Positions 23,068 through 32,197 of a DNA stretch of 43,818 bases are shown here, piece by piece. Positions within the stretch are counted from its first letter, which is position 1. Each line of letters starts with the position of its first letter. The position numbers and the translations under genes are program-made. The notes beneath the pieces were generated by a model. The model was not told the DNA's origin, made no database searches, and worked only from the letters and a program-made list of their open reading frames with translations. Origin of the DNA: Clostridium chromiireducens (lineage in GTDB: Bacteria > Bacillota > Clostridia > Clostridiales > Clostridiaceae); contig NZ_MZGT01000046.1 in NCBI RefSeq assembly GCF_002029255.1, positions 1-43,818 on the forward strand. The letters are read 5' to 3'.

Positions 23068-23301
23068 AAGTAAAAGGGCCCCTTATTTTAGAAATCACTT
23101 CATTGAGTTGGTTACTTATAAATTAGAGGATGAAGTAAATGTTCAGAAGGAGTAAATTCAGGGTTAAGGAAAGATGCTGTCAAGCAATTTTTTGGGCAAG
23201 CTATAGTAGGATTGATAGAATGGTGGTTTATAAATGGAATGCCTTTTTCTCCTGAGGTTTTGGCAGAACATTTAGGCATATTGATAGGGAGAAATTTGTA
23301 A
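23068..23301 (+). pseudogene. TetR-family regulator, C-terminal fragment
   Basis: Two frames joined by a frameshift near 23155-23165: RAPYFRNHFIELVTYKLEDE in the first, then GLRKDAVKQFFGQAIVGLIE continuing WWFINGMPFSPEVLAEHLGI to TAA at 23299-23301. The pattern G-LIEWW-NGMP-SPE is typical of TetR C-terminal domains. The HTH is absent. Confidence 0.6.
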
Positions 23302-23485
23302 TCACTAATCTAGACTGATTCAAATCTATTTAATTATAGATAGGAAATGTTATAAGAGGTTTAGAATAATTAACGGTGAATCTTATCATAAGTGATGTAG
23401 ATTTTTTTAAAGTATTGTAAGATGAACCGTATTGAAGTAGAAGTATTGTTCAATGGTTTGAGAGGATTTTGATTTATGCTAGTCT

Positions 23486-23546
23486 AACTTTTACGCAGAA
23501 ATAGGAATATTTGCGTTAAGGGATAGGTTTTGCAAATTTGTTTATG
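23486..23546. repeat. Hairpin-forming intergenic repeat, family 1 copy 2
   Basis: CTTTTACGCAGAAATAGG, then AATATTTGCGTTAAGG, then GGTTTTGCAAATTTG. It aligns with 13125-13182 throughout. The rest of the gap 23302-23779 holds nothing recognisable apart from a small hairpin (ATCAATTTATG and AAATTGATAGC) near 23640-23685. Confidence 0.6.
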
Positions 23547-23779
23547 TCGATATAGGAAGACGCCATTAGCTTTCACCATGTAGAGATTGGTTTATAAGAT
23601 AACTAAAAAAATCACGTTAAGGCATTAGAATTAATACTTAATCAATTTATGAAATTATCTGCTATCAACTAAACAAATTGATAGCAGATTATTTGTTTCT
23701 ACTAAGCTTTAAAAAATATATGCTTAATTTTGTATCTAACAAATTCGACACTTTAAATGGCTATTCTGCCTTCTACTTT

Positions 23780-24622
23780 TTATTTATTAGCAGGGAAATC
23801 AGTAGAAAAGGCAAGTTCTTTTTGTGCTTCAAGTTCTTCAAGACGATTTGAAAGTGATTGATGTATCGTATTATAAGCTCCGCTGCCAAGAGCAATTCTT
23901 ATTGGTGCTGGTTTTTGGTCGGCAGTGTCAATCATGATTTTCACCATTCTAGCAGGATCACCAATAGGAACTATCGAAGTATCTTCAAAACCGCGTCTGG
24001 CATTATGTGCTTGAGAAATCGAGTAAGCCTCTAACTTTTGACCCAATACTACACTATGATGTGTAAAATTCGTACGTGCTCCGCTTGGCTCAACTATTGT
24101 AAGGCTGATGTTAAAAGGAGCGATTTCTTGTCTTACGGCTTCGCAGAATCCTTCAATTCCCCATTTAGTTGCATGGTATAGTGATCCTCCAGAGAATGCA
24201 GTTTGGCCTGCTGATGATGAGAGTTGAATAATATGCCCTTCTCCTTGAGCACGTAGATGTGGTAATGAAGCTCTAATCAAATGGATAGATCCAAGGAGAT
24301 TTGTGTTAATCTGATGAGTAATTTGCTCAATAGTTAATTCTTCTGCTGCACCAATAAGCCCATAACCAGCGTTGCTTACAATAACATCAATTTTTCCAAG
24401 TTCGTTGAAGGTTTGATCGACAACCTCATAAATTACGTTGGTGTCTGTAACGTCAAGATGAAACACTCTAAGAAGAGCACCGTATTTTTCCTTAAGGTCT
24501 TCTACTGAATTCATATTGCGTACAGTACCAGCAACTTTATCGCCCCTCTCAAGGAGTTGTTCAGTCATATGTCGTCCGAAGCCACTGTTAATACCAGTTA
24601 TAAACCAAGTTCTTTGTTTCAT
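23780..24622 (-). CDS. Short-chain dehydrogenase/reductase
   Basis: 280-residue classical SDR. Cofactor loop TGINSGFG at 9-16, DVTD at 57-60, NAG at 84-86 (SNAGYG), catalytic Ser in LSSSAGQ (about 135-137) and YHATK (Tyr149, Lys153). Arg in the VRNMNS position after strand 2 suggests NADPH. The later part (EPSGARTNF) is typical of SDRs of the oxidoreductase YbbO/retinol-dehydrogenase-like group. It is divergent from the AraC regulator at 24901, which probably controls it. Substrate unknown. Confidence 0.9.
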   Translation of the reverse strand: MKQRTWFITGINSGFGRHMTEQLLERGDKVAGTVRNMNSVEDLKEKYGALLRVFHLDVTDTNVIYEVVDQTFNELGKIDVIVSNAGYGLIGAAEELTIEQITHQINTNLLGSIHLIRASLPHLRAQGEGHIIQLSSSAGQTAFSGGSLYHATKWGIEGFCEAVRQEIAPFNISLTIVEPSGARTNFTHHSVVLGQKLEAYSISQAHNARRGFEDTSIVPIGDPARMVKIMIDTADQKPAPIRIALGSGAYNTIHQSLSNRLEELEAQKELAFSTDFPANK

Positions 24623-24900
24623 TTCTCTATACCTCTCTTTTGTTAAAATTTAATAGTTTAGACATCAAGCTTGACTAACCATATTATCACATTAAAAATA
24701 AAAATATAATATAACGATAATGTTTAAAATTTGCCTAATTCTGCAAAGTATTAATTAAATGAATTGATGAAAAAACAAATTGATTTTTGATATAATATTT
24801 ACTATAGTTTTAAGGAATATTATCATTGAGTTAGATAAATGAAGTAATATGTGGAAATTATCAGCAAATGTTTTAAGTATAAAGGCTGGGTGAAAAACAA

Positions 24901-25878
24901 ATGTTAGAACAAAAAGATAAATTAAATAATGAAGTATTAGTTGAGGAAAGCAACTTTACTAAACAGAAGGCATTGTATACTATAATTGAAATGACAGAGA
25001 GAATAGCTCAAACTGATGGAAATACCCAAACAATAATCCCATTTTTTTCGGTTACCAGACACAGTCATGAAATTCCTATAACTCCTGGAGTTATGAATCC
25101 TGCATTTAGTATTATTCTTCAAGGAAGAAAGGAGTTTCATTTCGGAGATGAGACTATACATTTTAATGCAGGTGATTTTGCAGCGTCTATTATTGATATG
25201 CCTGTATCCGTACAAGTGATAGGTGCATCAAGAGAGTTGCCATGTATTAGTTTGCGTATTGATTTTACGACAAGTGAAATTGCTTCTGTAATGCTGGATG
25301 CTCAAATTGAATTTAACATAAAAAATAAGAATCTTTATTTAGGAGCATTTGTAGGAAAATCAGATGAGGAACTATTAGATTTATTTATTAGACTTTTGAA
25401 GCTAATAAATAAATCTAAGGATACTTATTTTTTATCGCAGCTTATTAAGCGAGAAATGATTTATCACCTATTGAGTGGAGAGTACGGATACTTGTTTTTG
25501 CAACAGGTTCTAGCCGAACAACAGGCAGATGGAATAGGTAAAGCAATAGAATGGATCAAGGAAAATTATAAACGTTCTTTTACCGTGGAAGAACTAGCAA
25601 AATCAAATAATATGAGTGTATCAGGACTGCACCATAAGTTTAAAGCTGTAACTGCCATTGGTCCGTTACAATATCAGAAAGAGCTGCGACTTCATGAAGC
25701 AAGACGACTCATGTTTAGTGATTCTATTGATGTTACTACTGCTGCCATGGAAGTTGGTTATGAAAGCTCATCTCAATTTACCAGGGAATATAAGCGGTTC
25801 TTCGGACAGCCGCCACTTAAAGATATAAGAGCTTTGCGAAAAAGTTTTGAAAATGGTGAATTTCAAAGTGGTATATAA
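24901..25878 (+). CDS. AraC-family regulator with AraC_N (cupin) domain
   Basis: 325 residues. The N-terminal ligand domain shows the AraC_N pattern (PFFSVTRHSHEIPITPGVMNPAFSIILQGRKEF, GDFAASIIDMPV). The C-terminal pair of HTH motifs is at about 215-310 (FTVEELAKSNNMSVSGLHHKFKAV and VTTAAMEVGYESSSQFTREYKRFFG). Divergent from the SDR gene 278 bp away, a common pairing in which the regulator activates the oxidoreductase. A terminator-like hairpin follows at 25951-25980. Confidence 0.9.
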   Translation: MLEQKDKLNNEVLVEESNFTKQKALYTIIEMTERIAQTDGNTQTIIPFFSVTRHSHEIPITPGVMNPAFSIILQGRKEFHFGDETIHFNAGDFAASIIDMPVSVQVIGASRELPCISLRIDFTTSEIASVMLDAQIEFNIKNKNLYLGAFVGKSDEELLDLFIRLLKLINKSKDTYFLSQLIKREMIYHLLSGEYGYLFLQQVLAEQQADGIGKAIEWIKENYKRSFTVEELAKSNNMSVSGLHHKFKAVTAIGPLQYQKELRLHEARRLMFSDSIDVTTAAMEVGYESSSQFTREYKRFFGQPPLKDIRALRKSFENGEFQSGI

Positions 25879-25946
25879 GGCGTATCCTTTGGTGATAATA
25901 GATGGTTACAATTATCAAAGATAACTTAATAATGTATCTAATTAAT

Positions 25947-25993
25947 AGAAGAGAACCAAGTCAAAATGAATGAGGTTCTCCTTCTTCTTTTTT
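25947..25993 (+). terminator. Terminator after the AraC gene
   Basis: GAGAACC (25951-25957) pairs with GGTTCTC (25974-25980), extended by AGAA/TTCT, followed by TTCTTTTTT. Confidence 0.65.
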
Positions 25994-26130
25994 CAAGAAC
26001 AATACTTATGATAAATATCTCAATACTAATGGTAATATTAAGAAACTTAAGATTTACATTTGTACAGATTGACATGTTTTTATGCTGGGATCTAAGATAT
26101 ATTTTTTATTACATTTTTATTATTTTCATA

Positions 26131-27324
26131 TTAATTGTTCTTTAGCATATTTTCTTTAATAACATCTGATAATATTTTAATTCCTTCTCTTATTTTCTCT
26201 TCACTAATATTTGTGTAGTTCAAACGTAAGGTATTTTTATGACCACCATTTGGGAAAAATGCTTCTCCTGAAATAAAAGCTATACCATTTTTCAATGCAC
26301 ATTTTAATAATTCCTTGCTGTCCATATAAGTTGGAAGTGTAACCCAGAGAAAAAAGCCTCCCTTAGGTTCGGTATATTTAACTTCTTTAGGAAAGTCAGC
26401 TTTAATTGCATTAAGCATAGCATCCCTCCTATTTTTATAAATTGCTATATTTTTTTCTATATGTGCTTTAACATCATATTTTTCAAAAAACTTTGTTATC
26501 TGCATTTGAGAAAATATATTTGTATGAAGATCTGAACCTTGTCTAAACAAGACAAATTTTTTTATAATTTCTTTGGAAGCACAAATCCATCCAATTCTGA
26601 AGCCTGGACAAACAATTTTGGAAAAGGTACTGAGATAAATAACTCGTTCTTCAGTATCAAGACTTTTTAATGGAGGAAGATGCTGCCCAGTAAAATTCAA
26701 CTCACTGTAGGGACTATCTTCAACTATTAAAATATTATATTTGTTTGCAAGCTCAATTATTGATTTTCGTCGTTCAAAATTTAATGTAACTCCTGTTGGA
26801 TTTTGAAAATCTGGTATAGTATAGAGAAACTTAACATTTTTACTTTTTTTAAGTTTTTCTTCTAAGACTTCCGGGTCTAAACCTTCATTATCTATAAAAA
26901 TCTCTTCAAACTTTGGATAAAAAGGTTTAAAAGCATTAATTGCAGAAAGATAGGTAGGGCTTTCGCAGAGTATAGTATCACCTTCATCAATAAATGCCTT
27001 TGCAGTTAAATCCAAGCCTTGCTGAGAGCCTGAAATAATCAGTATATTATCTATGTCTGTATTGATTCCTCTTTCTCTCATAATTTCAATAATGATTTTC
27101 CTAAGCTTATCATATCCTTCAGAGGTCGAATATTGCATACTTTTTCCACCATAGTCTGAAAGTATTTCATTACAAATAACCTTCATTTCCTCTACCGGAA
27201 ATGTTTCTTCTGAAGGAAGTCCGCCTCCGAATGAAATAATATTATTGTTTCCTATTAATTTTAATAGCTCCCTTATTTCAGAAGCTTCAATTGTATCACT
27301 TCTTTTTGAAAATTTAATATTCAT
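26131..27324 (-). CDS. PLP-dependent aminotransferase (class I/II, LysN/2-aminoadipate type)
   Basis: About 397 residues from ATG 27324, where homologous sequence starts (NIKFSKRSDTIEASEIRELL); ATGs at 27354 and 27336 are also in frame. Fold-type I features are SFGGGLPSEETFP at the N terminus, YSTSEGYDKLR, PDFQNPTGVT (Asn for the PLP ring), EDSPYSEL (Asp and Tyr) and STFSKIVCPGFRIGW with the Schiff-base Lys. No MocR HTH is attached. It is 13 bp downstream of a LysE-type exporter on the same strand; the pair, with the divergent LysR gene, suggests amino-acid turnover or export. Confidence 0.88.
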   Translation of the reverse strand: MNIKFSKRSDTIEASEIRELLKLIGNNNIISFGGGLPSEETFPVEEMKVICNEILSDYGGKSMQYSTSEGYDKLRKIIIEIMRERGINTDIDNILIISGSQQGLDLTAKAFIDEGDTILCESPTYLSAINAFKPFYPKFEEIFIDNEGLDPEVLEEKLKKSKNVKFLYTIPDFQNPTGVTLNFERRKSIIELANKYNILIVEDSPYSELNFTGQHLPPLKSLDTEERVIYLSTFSKIVCPGFRIGWICASKEIIKKFVLFRQGSDLHTNIFSQMQITKFFEKYDVKAHIEKNIAIYKNRRDAMLNAIKADFPKEVKYTEPKGGFFLWVTLPTYMDSKELLKCALKNGIAFISGEAFFPNGGHKNTLRLNYTNISEEKIREGIKILSDVIKENMLKNN

Positions 27325-27367
27325 GTTAAACATCATTCCTTTCGTTGTGTTCATGGTACAAAAATTA

Positions 27368-27970
27368 TCAATGAATTAGAAGTTTAAAATCGGGAACTGA
27401 TAATGCACAATATATTAGGAGAGATGCCATAACAATATTGAATAACTTTCTATGACGGCTAAGAATTTTTTGAAATAATGCACCAAAAAGAGTCCAGCAG
27501 GACATCGATATAAATCCTACCAATGCGAGGAATACAGCAAATAAATATAATATTATGCTCGATTTATAGTAGGGTATTATAAAAATTGAAGTTACCGTTA
27601 TACCATAAAGTATTGTTTTAGGATTCATGAATTGCATAAGCATTCCAGATTTAAATGTGTTGATGCTGTAATCATTAATTGCATTTGGGTTAGAATTACT
27701 TTTGAGTATCTTGATAGCTAAATATATTATGTATGCTGAACTAAATACTTCCATAGACAACTTTATGTTGGGAAGAAGTTTAAATAAAAATAAGTTAAGA
27801 TAACCACACAATAACATGATCACAGCCATACCAGATGTAGCACCTAGAACAAATTTCAATGTTTTTTTATATCCAAAGTTAGTACCATTTGTCATAGACA
27901 TAATATTATTTGGACCAGGCGTAAAAGTTGAAATAAGAACATAAGATAAAAGTGCAGATAAATTGAACAT
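27368..27970 (-). CDS. LysE/RhtB-family amino-acid exporter
   Basis: 200 residues, six hydrophobic segments. The conserved first loop TPGPNNIMSMTNGTNFGYKKTLKFVLGA and the mid-protein FKSGMLMQFMNPKTILYGI are diagnostic for LysE transporters, which export amino acids by exchange with protons or cations. GGAGGTCAGCT precedes the start on the minus strand. Operon with the aminotransferase; divergent from the LysR regulator 129 bp away. Confidence 0.9.
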   Translation of the reverse strand: MFNLSALLSYVLISTFTPGPNNIMSMTNGTNFGYKKTLKFVLGATSGMAVIMLLCGYLNLFLFKLLPNIKLSMEVFSSAYIIYLAIKILKSNSNPNAINDYSINTFKSGMLMQFMNPKTILYGITVTSIFIIPYYKSSIILYLFAVFLALVGFISMSCWTLFGALFQKILSRHRKLFNIVMASLLIYCALSVPDFKLLIH

Positions 27971-28099
27971 AGCTGACCTCCTTAATGATTAAATTTGAAA
28001 AGATAGTATCAATATGATATCATGCTACTAACAATTAGTGAAATCAATAGTTTAAATTGAATCAATCAAAATAAATGATTGATTTGGAGGTATATACAA

Positions 28100-28987
28100 A
28101 TGGAGTTTCGTCAATTAAATGCATTTATTACTATAGCTAAGCTGAGTAATTTTACAAAAGCAGCATTTGAGCTAGGGTATTCGCAATCTGCTATCACTGC
28201 TCAGATACAACAGTTAGAAAAAGAATTAGGTGTTAATTTGTTTGAAAGATTAGGGAAAAATATATCTTTGACTTCAGAAGGGGAAAAGTTTCTTGTTTAT
28301 GCTAAAAAAATAATTAAACTTTGTGATGAAGCAAAAAGTACTTTAATTACATCAGATGTAGTAAAGGGAACTTTGACAATAGGGGCTAATGAATCGCTTT
28401 GTGCTGTAAGACTGCCTCCTATATTAAAAGAACTTCATGAGCGTTATCCGGAAATTGAAATTATTTTAAAAATGGAAGGCAATAACAAATGTAAAACATT
28501 GATAAGAGAAAATCAGATTGATGTTGCTTTTATTATTGGTCAGAAAATCAATGCTTCTGAGTTAATTACAGAATTGGAATTTCCTGAACCTTTAGTTTTA
28601 TTAGCAACCCCAGGACATCCACTTACTTCCAAGAAACATGTTTATCCTGAAGATATTGCTGACTGCAACATAATTGTTTCAGAAAAAGGCTGTGGTTACC
28701 GAAATCTTTTTGAACAAAGTCTCAATGATGCTGGGGTAACTCCGAAATCAATAATGGAAATGGGCAGTATCCAATCAATCAAACAATTGACAATGAGCGG
28801 ACTTGGAATAACGTTGCTTCCAAAGATTGCTGCTGCGGAGGAGCTGAAACGAAAGGAATTAATAGAACTTAATTGGTGGGAAGATTCTTTTTATTTGGCT
28901 ACGCAAATGGTATATCATAGGGATAAATGGGGTTCAAGAGCATTAAGAGCTTTTATAGATCTGAGTAAAGAAATGATGAATAGTTAA
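28100..28987 (+). CDS. LysR-family transcriptional regulator
   Basis: 295 residues. The N-terminal winged HTH starts MEFRQLNAFITIAKLSNFTKAAFELGYSQSAITAQIQQLEKELGVNLFER and a periplasmic-binding-protein-like effector domain follows (GTLTIGANESLCAVRLPPIL). TTG 28079 is in frame but GGAGG (28086-28090) points to ATG 28100. Divergent from the exporter/aminotransferase operon, the expected target; the inducer would be an amino acid or its keto acid. Confidence 0.92.
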   Translation: MEFRQLNAFITIAKLSNFTKAAFELGYSQSAITAQIQQLEKELGVNLFERLGKNISLTSEGEKFLVYAKKIIKLCDEAKSTLITSDVVKGTLTIGANESLCAVRLPPILKELHERYPEIEIILKMEGNNKCKTLIRENQIDVAFIIGQKINASELITELEFPEPLVLLATPGHPLTSKKHVYPEDIADCNIIVSEKGCGYRNLFEQSLNDAGVTPKSIMEMGSIQSIKQLTMSGLGITLLPKIAAAEELKRKELIELNWWEDSFYLATQMVYHRDKWGSRALRAFIDLSKEMMNS

Positions 28988-29045
28988 TTTTCAAAAAAGA
29001 ACTTGTTATATATATGAGAGAGGAAAAAGAGCTATCATTTGCTAC

Positions 29046-29078
29046 TGATACGGTTCACCGTATCATAAATAAATGAGG
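29046..29078. repeat. Intergenic repeat with CCGTAT-ATAAATAAATGAG core, copy 1
   Basis: GATACGGT-TC-ACCGTATC (29048-29065) is a perfect hairpin followed by ATAAATAAATGAGGTTT. A second copy with the same tail is at 33311-33345. Confidence 0.5.
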
Positions 29079-29181
29079 TTTTTGTGCATTTTTGCATAAT
29101 ACAGCTCATGTGGAGTGCGTAGTATTGATTATACGGGTGTAAGCCTTAATTTCAAAGGGTTTCCTGAAAATCGCAGATTTA

Positions 29182-29210
29182 TTGAAGGTGTAGTCTGATG
29201 ATAGTATAAT
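29182..29210 (+). promoter_or_regulatory. Promoter of the VanZ-like gene
   Basis: TTGAAG (29182-29187), 17 nt, TATAAT (29205-29210), 61 bp before the ATG. Confidence 0.6.
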
Positions 29211-29270
29211 GGATTAAGTAGAGAGTATGGCCATTAAATCTGTGATATTCTTTGAAAGGAGATTTAAAGT

Positions 29271-30251
29271 ATGAAAAATGGACAAGAAGAAATTCCAAAG
29301 GGCAATGAAGTGTTAACTGATAGTTCCAAGGTTATTAACGATAAATTACGTATATATATTTTTGTAGGAACCATTGTATATACAATTTTAATATTGTATT
29401 TCATGTTCTTGGGGTTTAATAGAATAGAAGGTAGAAGCGTATATAATCAGTATACGTTTATTCTTGTCCCAGAAGGACTTCCATTAAGGTTTCCAGAACT
29501 AACCATGTCATGGTTATACGATTTTGGAAACATCGCTGCTTTTATCCCTTTTGGAATAGTAATTCCATTGTTGTATTGTGTGCGTTTTAGAAAGTTTATA
29601 GCATTATTTATATCAGCTATTTTATTTTTAGAAGTGTTGCAATCTTTAACTTTCATGGGTACGTTTGATATTATGGACGTAATATCCAATACATTAGGCG
29701 CGATGATAGGATTTGTGGGATATAGAGTAGGATTTTCTTCTAAGCTTAACTTTAAAAAACTCGTTGCATCAGTAGCATCTATGATTATGCTAATCGTTGG
29801 AGTTATGGGTGTTTCTGAAACAATTGATTATGGTGTAAATGTGAATAAAAGAATAGGACCTATTCAAGCATTAAACGAAGCAAATACAAGCATACCAATA
29901 ACTAAAAATTTTTCAACTTTTACCGTGCAAGGGGAAAAAGTACAGCCCGAATTTAATTTGTTTAGCAGCAATGATGGAATAAGTAAGGAATATTTATTTA
30001 ATTTAGGAAAGAAAAATCTATGGCTCTATGCTGATTATGGTATTCCCGACGGAGAGGAATATAAAGGTTCCGTTACGATTATGATCAATGGGGAAGAGTT
30101 TGTTCAGTTCACTAATGAAGACAAAGATAACCATATGTTGAAATTAAAGACGTTTTTTGATTCGGAAATAAAAGACGTTAAAATTATAGTTACCGGAAAT
30201 GCTAAAGTATGGGATGTTAGCATCGCAGAAATAAAACATTGGTGGGAGTAA
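29271..30251 (+). CDS. VanZ-like membrane protein with extracytoplasmic C-terminal domain
   Basis: 326 residues. Four or five membrane helices lie between residues 28 and 185, with the VanZ pattern NQYTFILVPEG, YDFGNIAAFIPFGIVIPLL, EVLQSLTFMGTFDIMDVISNTLGAMIGFV. After the last helix, about 130 residues form a beta-rich outside domain (FSTFTVQGEKVQPEF, KKNLWLYADYGIPDGEEYKG, WDVSIAEIKHWW) unlike the minimal VanZ. AAAGGAG precedes the ATG. VanZ proteins change sensitivity to glycopeptides and lipopeptides in some bacteria; no van genes are present here. Confidence 0.85.
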   Translation: MKNGQEEIPKGNEVLTDSSKVINDKLRIYIFVGTIVYTILILYFMFLGFNRIEGRSVYNQYTFILVPEGLPLRFPELTMSWLYDFGNIAAFIPFGIVIPLLYCVRFRKFIALFISAILFLEVLQSLTFMGTFDIMDVISNTLGAMIGFVGYRVGFSSKLNFKKLVASVASMIMLIVGVMGVSETIDYGVNVNKRIGPIQALNEANTSIPITKNFSTFTVQGEKVQPEFNLFSSNDGISKEYLFNLGKKNLWLYADYGIPDGEEYKGSVTIMINGEEFVQFTNEDKDNHMLKLKTFFDSEIKDVKIIVTGNAKVWDVSIAEIKHWWE

Positions 30252-30283
30252 CTACGATAACGAAGAAATTCGGAGGAAGTTCT

Positions 30284-30571
30284 ATGGAAAAGATTCCAAC
30301 ATCACGAATAGATATCAATAACAACGTTTATACTCTCCCAAAAGGGTATATAATTATGAGCTTTGCCAATAAAAGCTTTGACGCTGATAAATATTTTGAT
30401 GCGATTTGGAAAGGGTTCGAGAATAAACGTGAACGCACTGAAGCCGAGATGGAAAGCGCTAAAAATAGAGAAGGGTTTGACAAACCATATTTTGCCCCTG
30501 ATTTACGCATATTAGTTGTTGCTCCAAACGGAGACTATTCTGCACATTGTGGCATGTGGTGTATTCCTTAG
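30284..30571 (+). pseudogene. GNAT acetyltransferase truncated in the middle
   Basis: 95 residues from ATG 30284 with CGGAGG at 30271-30276. PYFAPDLRILVVAPNGDYSAHCGMW matches strands 3-4 of GNAT enzymes of the NGDYVAYCGMW type; the frame stops right after, before the acetyl-CoA-binding loop. The next 120 bp contain no continuation. The first 25 bp are identical to those of the ORF at 21398. Confidence 0.6.
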
Positions 30572-30623
30572 AACATTTATTTTGTTTTAGGGCTATTGGA
30601 TTAGATCTATGTTATAAATAATA

Positions 30624-30677
30624 AATCAAAGAAAAAAGTGCTAATCTTTGCTGGATGAAGCACTTTTTTCTTTGATT
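30624..30677. terminator. Bidirectional terminator
   Basis: AATCAAAGAAAAAAGTGCT (30624-30642) and AGCACTTTTTTCTTTGATT (30659-30677) are exact inverse complements, 19 bp. It serves the genes converging from both sides. Confidence 0.9.
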
Positions 30678-30695
30678 ATATCTTCAATATTATGA

Positions 30696-31928
30696 TCAGG
30701 GTGTTTCTACTTTTATCTCTAATAGTCTAATAGATAGAAAGATTTTGCATATTTCATCACCATGTTCTAAGGTTATACCAGCCATATCTTTTATTTTGTT
30801 GATACGGTAGAATAAAGTATTTCGATGAATATTTAATATTTTTGCAGCTTCTCCTGGAGAAGAAGAATAAAAGATATACTGTTTCAATGTTTCAAGGAAA
30901 TTTGTTCCGTTCTCTTTGTCATAAACCATAAGCATTGCGACAGCTGGATGGCAAAAATCCATCTGATCATATTTATTTGAAATCAATTCATAGATAATAT
31001 GCAAGGTACAATCCTCAAAAAAGGAGCAATGCATGTTTCTTTTTAATCCTATCTCCATTGCTGTAACAGCATTCAAATAGTGTTTTTTTGAATCATTCAA
31101 AAGAGTGTACTTTTGGCTGATTCCTGCATATAGATTATTTTTGCTCAAGAAGTCATTAAATTCGCTATTGGGGGAATTAAAAAGTTTATCAAATAGCAAT
31201 TGATCAAGGAAAGCTACAATTCCAGGAGCATAAATAATACACTGTCCAACAGGAATGTAAGATTTCAAAATTCTAAAAATGGAAGGAATCTTACTATCAA
31301 AAGCTTCTTGTCTGTTACTTCCAATAACCATAATGTAAAGATATTCTGTCCTAGCCCATTTTAAATAGTGTTGTTTATTTTTTATAATAGACTCATCAAT
31401 CTGCTTGCCTTCTATAAGGTCAGCTAATAAGTAATTAGGGAGATTGTTGTTATCCAAATTTAAAAAGATGTTCTTTTGTAATTGAGCACATATGAGTGGG
31501 CTAACCTTGTCTATTAGCATAAAATCAATATCTTGAAAGGGGATGCTGTTTTCGTAAACAACAAATTTCCCAATCTCTATGGTGTCAATTTTTATAGAGG
31601 ATATTAGGTTTCGTTTTGAATTGTTCTCTTTTTCAATATTATCATTTGTTTTATCTGAACATATTTGTGATAAAGTGTCTTCTGTTAGGTAAAGATTTTT
31701 ATTTTCACTTTGAACAAATTGAAAAACATTTTCCGCATCATAAGAAGCTGCCAAGAGCTTTCCGCTTGTATCGATTAATATCAATGGTCTTGCAAACTTT
31801 TCCCTTGCCTTATCTATCAGATATTGAAGTCCTCTGTTAGAACAAAATCCATCAAAAAGATCCTGCATGTAAAGTGCAAGCTTTATATCTATTTCATTTA
31901 GATCATTTATATCGAAGTTTTTTTTCAT
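30696..31928 (-). CDS. PucR/CdaR-type transcriptional regulator
   Basis: 410 residues. The N-terminal part is GAF/sensor-like (YLIDKAREKFARPLILIDTSGKLLAASYD), a middle GGDEF-like linker domain follows, and the C terminus is the PucR HTH_30 domain (LETLKQYIFYSSSPGEAAKILNIHRNTLFYRINKIKDMAGI). PucR-type proteins activate purine, sugar-diacid or amino-acid catabolic genes. GGAGG precedes the start on the minus strand. Divergent from the amidohydrolase at 32198, with matching dyads near each end of the intergenic region. Confidence 0.88.
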   Translation of the reverse strand: MKKNFDINDLNEIDIKLALYMQDLFDGFCSNRGLQYLIDKAREKFARPLILIDTSGKLLAASYDAENVFQFVQSENKNLYLTEDTLSQICSDKTNDNIEKENNSKRNLISSIKIDTIEIGKFVVYENSIPFQDIDFMLIDKVSPLICAQLQKNIFLNLDNNNLPNYLLADLIEGKQIDESIIKNKQHYLKWARTEYLYIMVIGSNRQEAFDSKIPSIFRILKSYIPVGQCIIYAPGIVAFLDQLLFDKLFNSPNSEFNDFLSKNNLYAGISQKYTLLNDSKKHYLNAVTAMEIGLKRNMHCSFFEDCTLHIIYELISNKYDQMDFCHPAVAMLMVYDKENGTNFLETLKQYIFYSSSPGEAAKILNIHRNTLFYRINKIKDMAGITLEHGDEICKIFLSIRLLEIKVETP

Positions 31929-31949
31929 GGAAACCTCCTAATATTTCAG

Positions 31950-32087
31950 TTGTGCTTTAGTACAATTTTTAGCTTTAATATGAAATGAAATTCGAATTTG
32001 AGTACATTGTATGGGTTCTTACATTATATTATAATCAGAAATGTAAGGCAAGGCAGCTATTTGAAGCGTATTGTGCTTGAGTATAAT
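31950..32087. promoter_or_regulatory. Two related dyads between the PucR-type regulator and the amidohydrolase
   Basis: TTGTGCTTTAGTACAAT (31950-31966) and TTGTGCTTGAGTATAAT (32071-32087) agree at 15 of 17 positions and are 121 bp apart. Both have dyad symmetry of the form TTGTnCTnnAGnACAA. Candidate operators for the divergent regulator. Confidence 0.5.
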
Positions 32088-32197
32088 ACGTTAATGAAAA
32101 ATACTATACTGCAGGTGATTATCCAGTATTAATAAAATCGTTAAAATTGATAGTCTTTAGCCTTAAAAATATTGCTATTTCATAGGAGGTAATAAAA

